Assembly (NCBI GenBank): GCA_030447645.1
Contig: JAUJOM010000017.1
Span: 37,937 to 74,304, forward strand
Length of the DNA: 36,368 nucleotides
Direction of reading: 5' to 3'
Source: Longimicrobiaceae bacterium
GTDB lineage: Bacteria; Gemmatimonadota; Gemmatimonadetes; Longimicrobiales; Longimicrobiaceae
Both the position numbers and the translations under genes were made by a program. The notes beneath the pieces are model-generated. The model saw only the letters and a program-made list of their open reading frames with translations, did not search any database and was not told the DNA's origin. Positions 35,755-36,368 of the stretch are shown one piece after another. Positions within the stretch are counted from its first letter, which is position 1. Every line of letters begins with the position of its first letter.

Positions 35755-36043
35755 TGAACCCGCACTTCGCTGCGGCGCGTGCTTGGTGGTCATCGAGGAC
35801 GACGCGGCATTTACGCTGGGCCGCGAGAGCAATTGACTCGGCCTCGCCCGGTCCCAGCACCAAGCTGAGTGCCGCTGCAAGGGTAGGATCCGGAAGAGGT
35901 GTGACCAAGAGCCAGTCTGGCGGATCGCCAAATTCGTTGATTACCGCTGGGGGTGCAAGCACCGCGCTGAACAATCGGGGGAGCAGATCGAGCTGTGCGA
36001 TACGCTCCAGCCCGATGAGGCAGCTCGTGTCGCTGACGACCAC
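35660..36043 (-). CDS. DUF3368 PIN-like protein, apparently truncated at C-terminus
   Basis: DUF3368 proteins are PIN-fold nucleases usually paired with UPF0175 antitoxins. The first 95 residues match: VVSDTSCLIGL (catalytic Asp), LAPPAVINEF, LGPGEAESIALA and VVLDDHQARAAAK. From about residue 96 (base 35759) the sequence stops looking like the family, which normally continues with a hydrophobic helix and 50 or more further residues. From 35754 it is only the reverse strand of the PIN toxin gene. The change coincides with the stop of that gene, suggesting the 3' end was lost when the neighbouring module arrived or by deletion. The start is GTG 36043, five bases after the UPF0175 gene. Activity is doubtful. 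Confidence 0.7.
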   Translation of the reverse strand: MVVSDTSCLIGLERIAQLDLLPRLFSAVLAPPAVINEFGDPPDWLLVTPLPDPTLAAALSLVLGPGEAESIALAAQRKCRVVLDDHQARAAAKCGFIIPPADPAPHEGSPPGCRAPPAPEQNAARCR

Positions 36044-36048
36044 CTCGT

Positions 36049-36273
36049 TCAGGAGCCGATCTCTTTCTCCAACTCCTCTGGCGGATAATTGATGATGGGT
36101 ACCCGATAGCGCGATAGCACCTCCACAAAGGAGCGTACAGAATGACCAGCCAGATCGGCGGCCTGGCCGAGTGAGACACGCCCCACCTCGAAGAGCTTCA
36201 CGGCGGCAAGGGTACGAACTTCATCGCCCGAGATGTTCGGCGGTAGCGGGATCCGCACTTCGGCAGCTCCCAT
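36049..36273 (-). CDS. UPF0175 family antitoxin-like protein
   Basis: This is a 74-residue protein with the family signature AAVKLFEVGRVSLGQAADLAG (helix-turn-helix-like) and a C-terminal INYPPEELEKEI tail. UPF0175 genes typically precede DUF3368 toxins and act as their antitoxin and probable DNA-binding regulator. The frame extends to a GTG at 36315. ATG 36273 has GGGGAGG about six bases upstream, giving the better start. It overlaps nothing and is followed after five bases by the DUF3368 gene. Confidence 0.8.
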   Translation of the reverse strand: MGAAEVRIPLPPNISGDEVRTLAAVKLFEVGRVSLGQAADLAGHSVRSFVEVLSRYRVPIINYPPEELEKEIGS

Positions 36274-36368
36274 ACGGAGCCTCCCCTTCAGTTTCAGTTC
36301 GCGTACACCGCGCACAGGGATGGCGGCCCGAATAACATACCATATACCGACGTTGCGTGCACTTGGCT
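36274..36368 (-). promoter_or_regulatory. leader and probable promoter region of the UPF0175/DUF3368 pair
   Basis: The minus strand has an A+T-rich patch (36331-36348) reading GGTATATGGTATGTTATT, in which GGTATRT occurs twice. A -10 box such as TATGTT could lie there, but no good -35 is visible before the window ends. Confidence 0.25.

Noticed and set aside
1..36368. CRISPR array, tRNA or rRNA gene
   Set aside because: No regularly spaced repeats and no recognisable RNA gene sequence were found on reading both strands, though I could not run a dedicated search.

Overview
The window is GC-rich bacterial DNA, roughly two-thirds G+C by eye. Signal peptides ending in AQ, a four-gene ligase-associated DNA repair operon, an outer-membrane beta-barrel protein and S9/M23 peptidases suggest a Gram-negative soil-type bacterium. 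Gemmatimonadota is my best guess, as an inference without a marker gene. I see no rRNA, tRNA, CRISPR array, transposase or phage gene.

Layout. 1-3.7 kb: the end of a LysM protein (+), then a minus-strand run of an SDR dehydrogenase, a frameshifted cinA and a dienoyl-CoA-reductase-like SDR. 3.7-6.2 kb: a minus-strand operon of a YfiT/DinB protein, rmlA and a CDF cation exporter. 6.3-12.1 kb: a plus-strand repair operon of exonuclease, ATP-dependent ligase, DEAD/DEAH helicase and PdeM phosphoesterase; only the ligase frame is unbroken. 12.1-16.1 kb (-): a secreted PQQ-type sugar dehydrogenase, a YdeP/FdhF-type molybdopterin oxidoreductase and a possible small overlapping gene. 16.5-18.9 kb: a DPP-IV-like S9 peptidase broken into many frames. 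18.9-21.4 kb (-): an SRAP (YedK/HMCES) protein, a small GlsB/YeaQ-type membrane protein, a small membrane-anchored protein and a secreted protein joining a degenerate ComEC-like domain to an M23 peptidase.

21.5-32.4 kb is a head-to-tail duplication of a 5.4-kb unit. Each unit carries ktrB and ktrA (K+ uptake) facing a translationally coupled pair: a GMC oxidoreductase and a D-cysteine desulfhydrase/ACC deaminase-like enzyme. The middle 4,313 bp of the copies appears identical, while the 348 bp just to its left differs by about 12%. That pattern points to recent gene conversion or an assembly effect. 32.4-34.6 kb holds an Omp85-like barrel protein. The right end has two converging toxin-antitoxin loci: a Phd-like/PIN pair with a clear promoter and three GTAGC repeats at exact 11-bp spacing, and a UPF0175/DUF3368 pair whose toxin-like gene seems cut off where the first pair ends.

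Many genes (cinA, exonuclease, helicase, pdeM, S9 peptidase, SRAP, first GMC copy) have single-base frameshifts, some in C or G runs. Their active-site motifs and total lengths are otherwise normal. I think most of these are base-calling or assembly errors rather than decayed genes, but the sequence alone cannot settle this.
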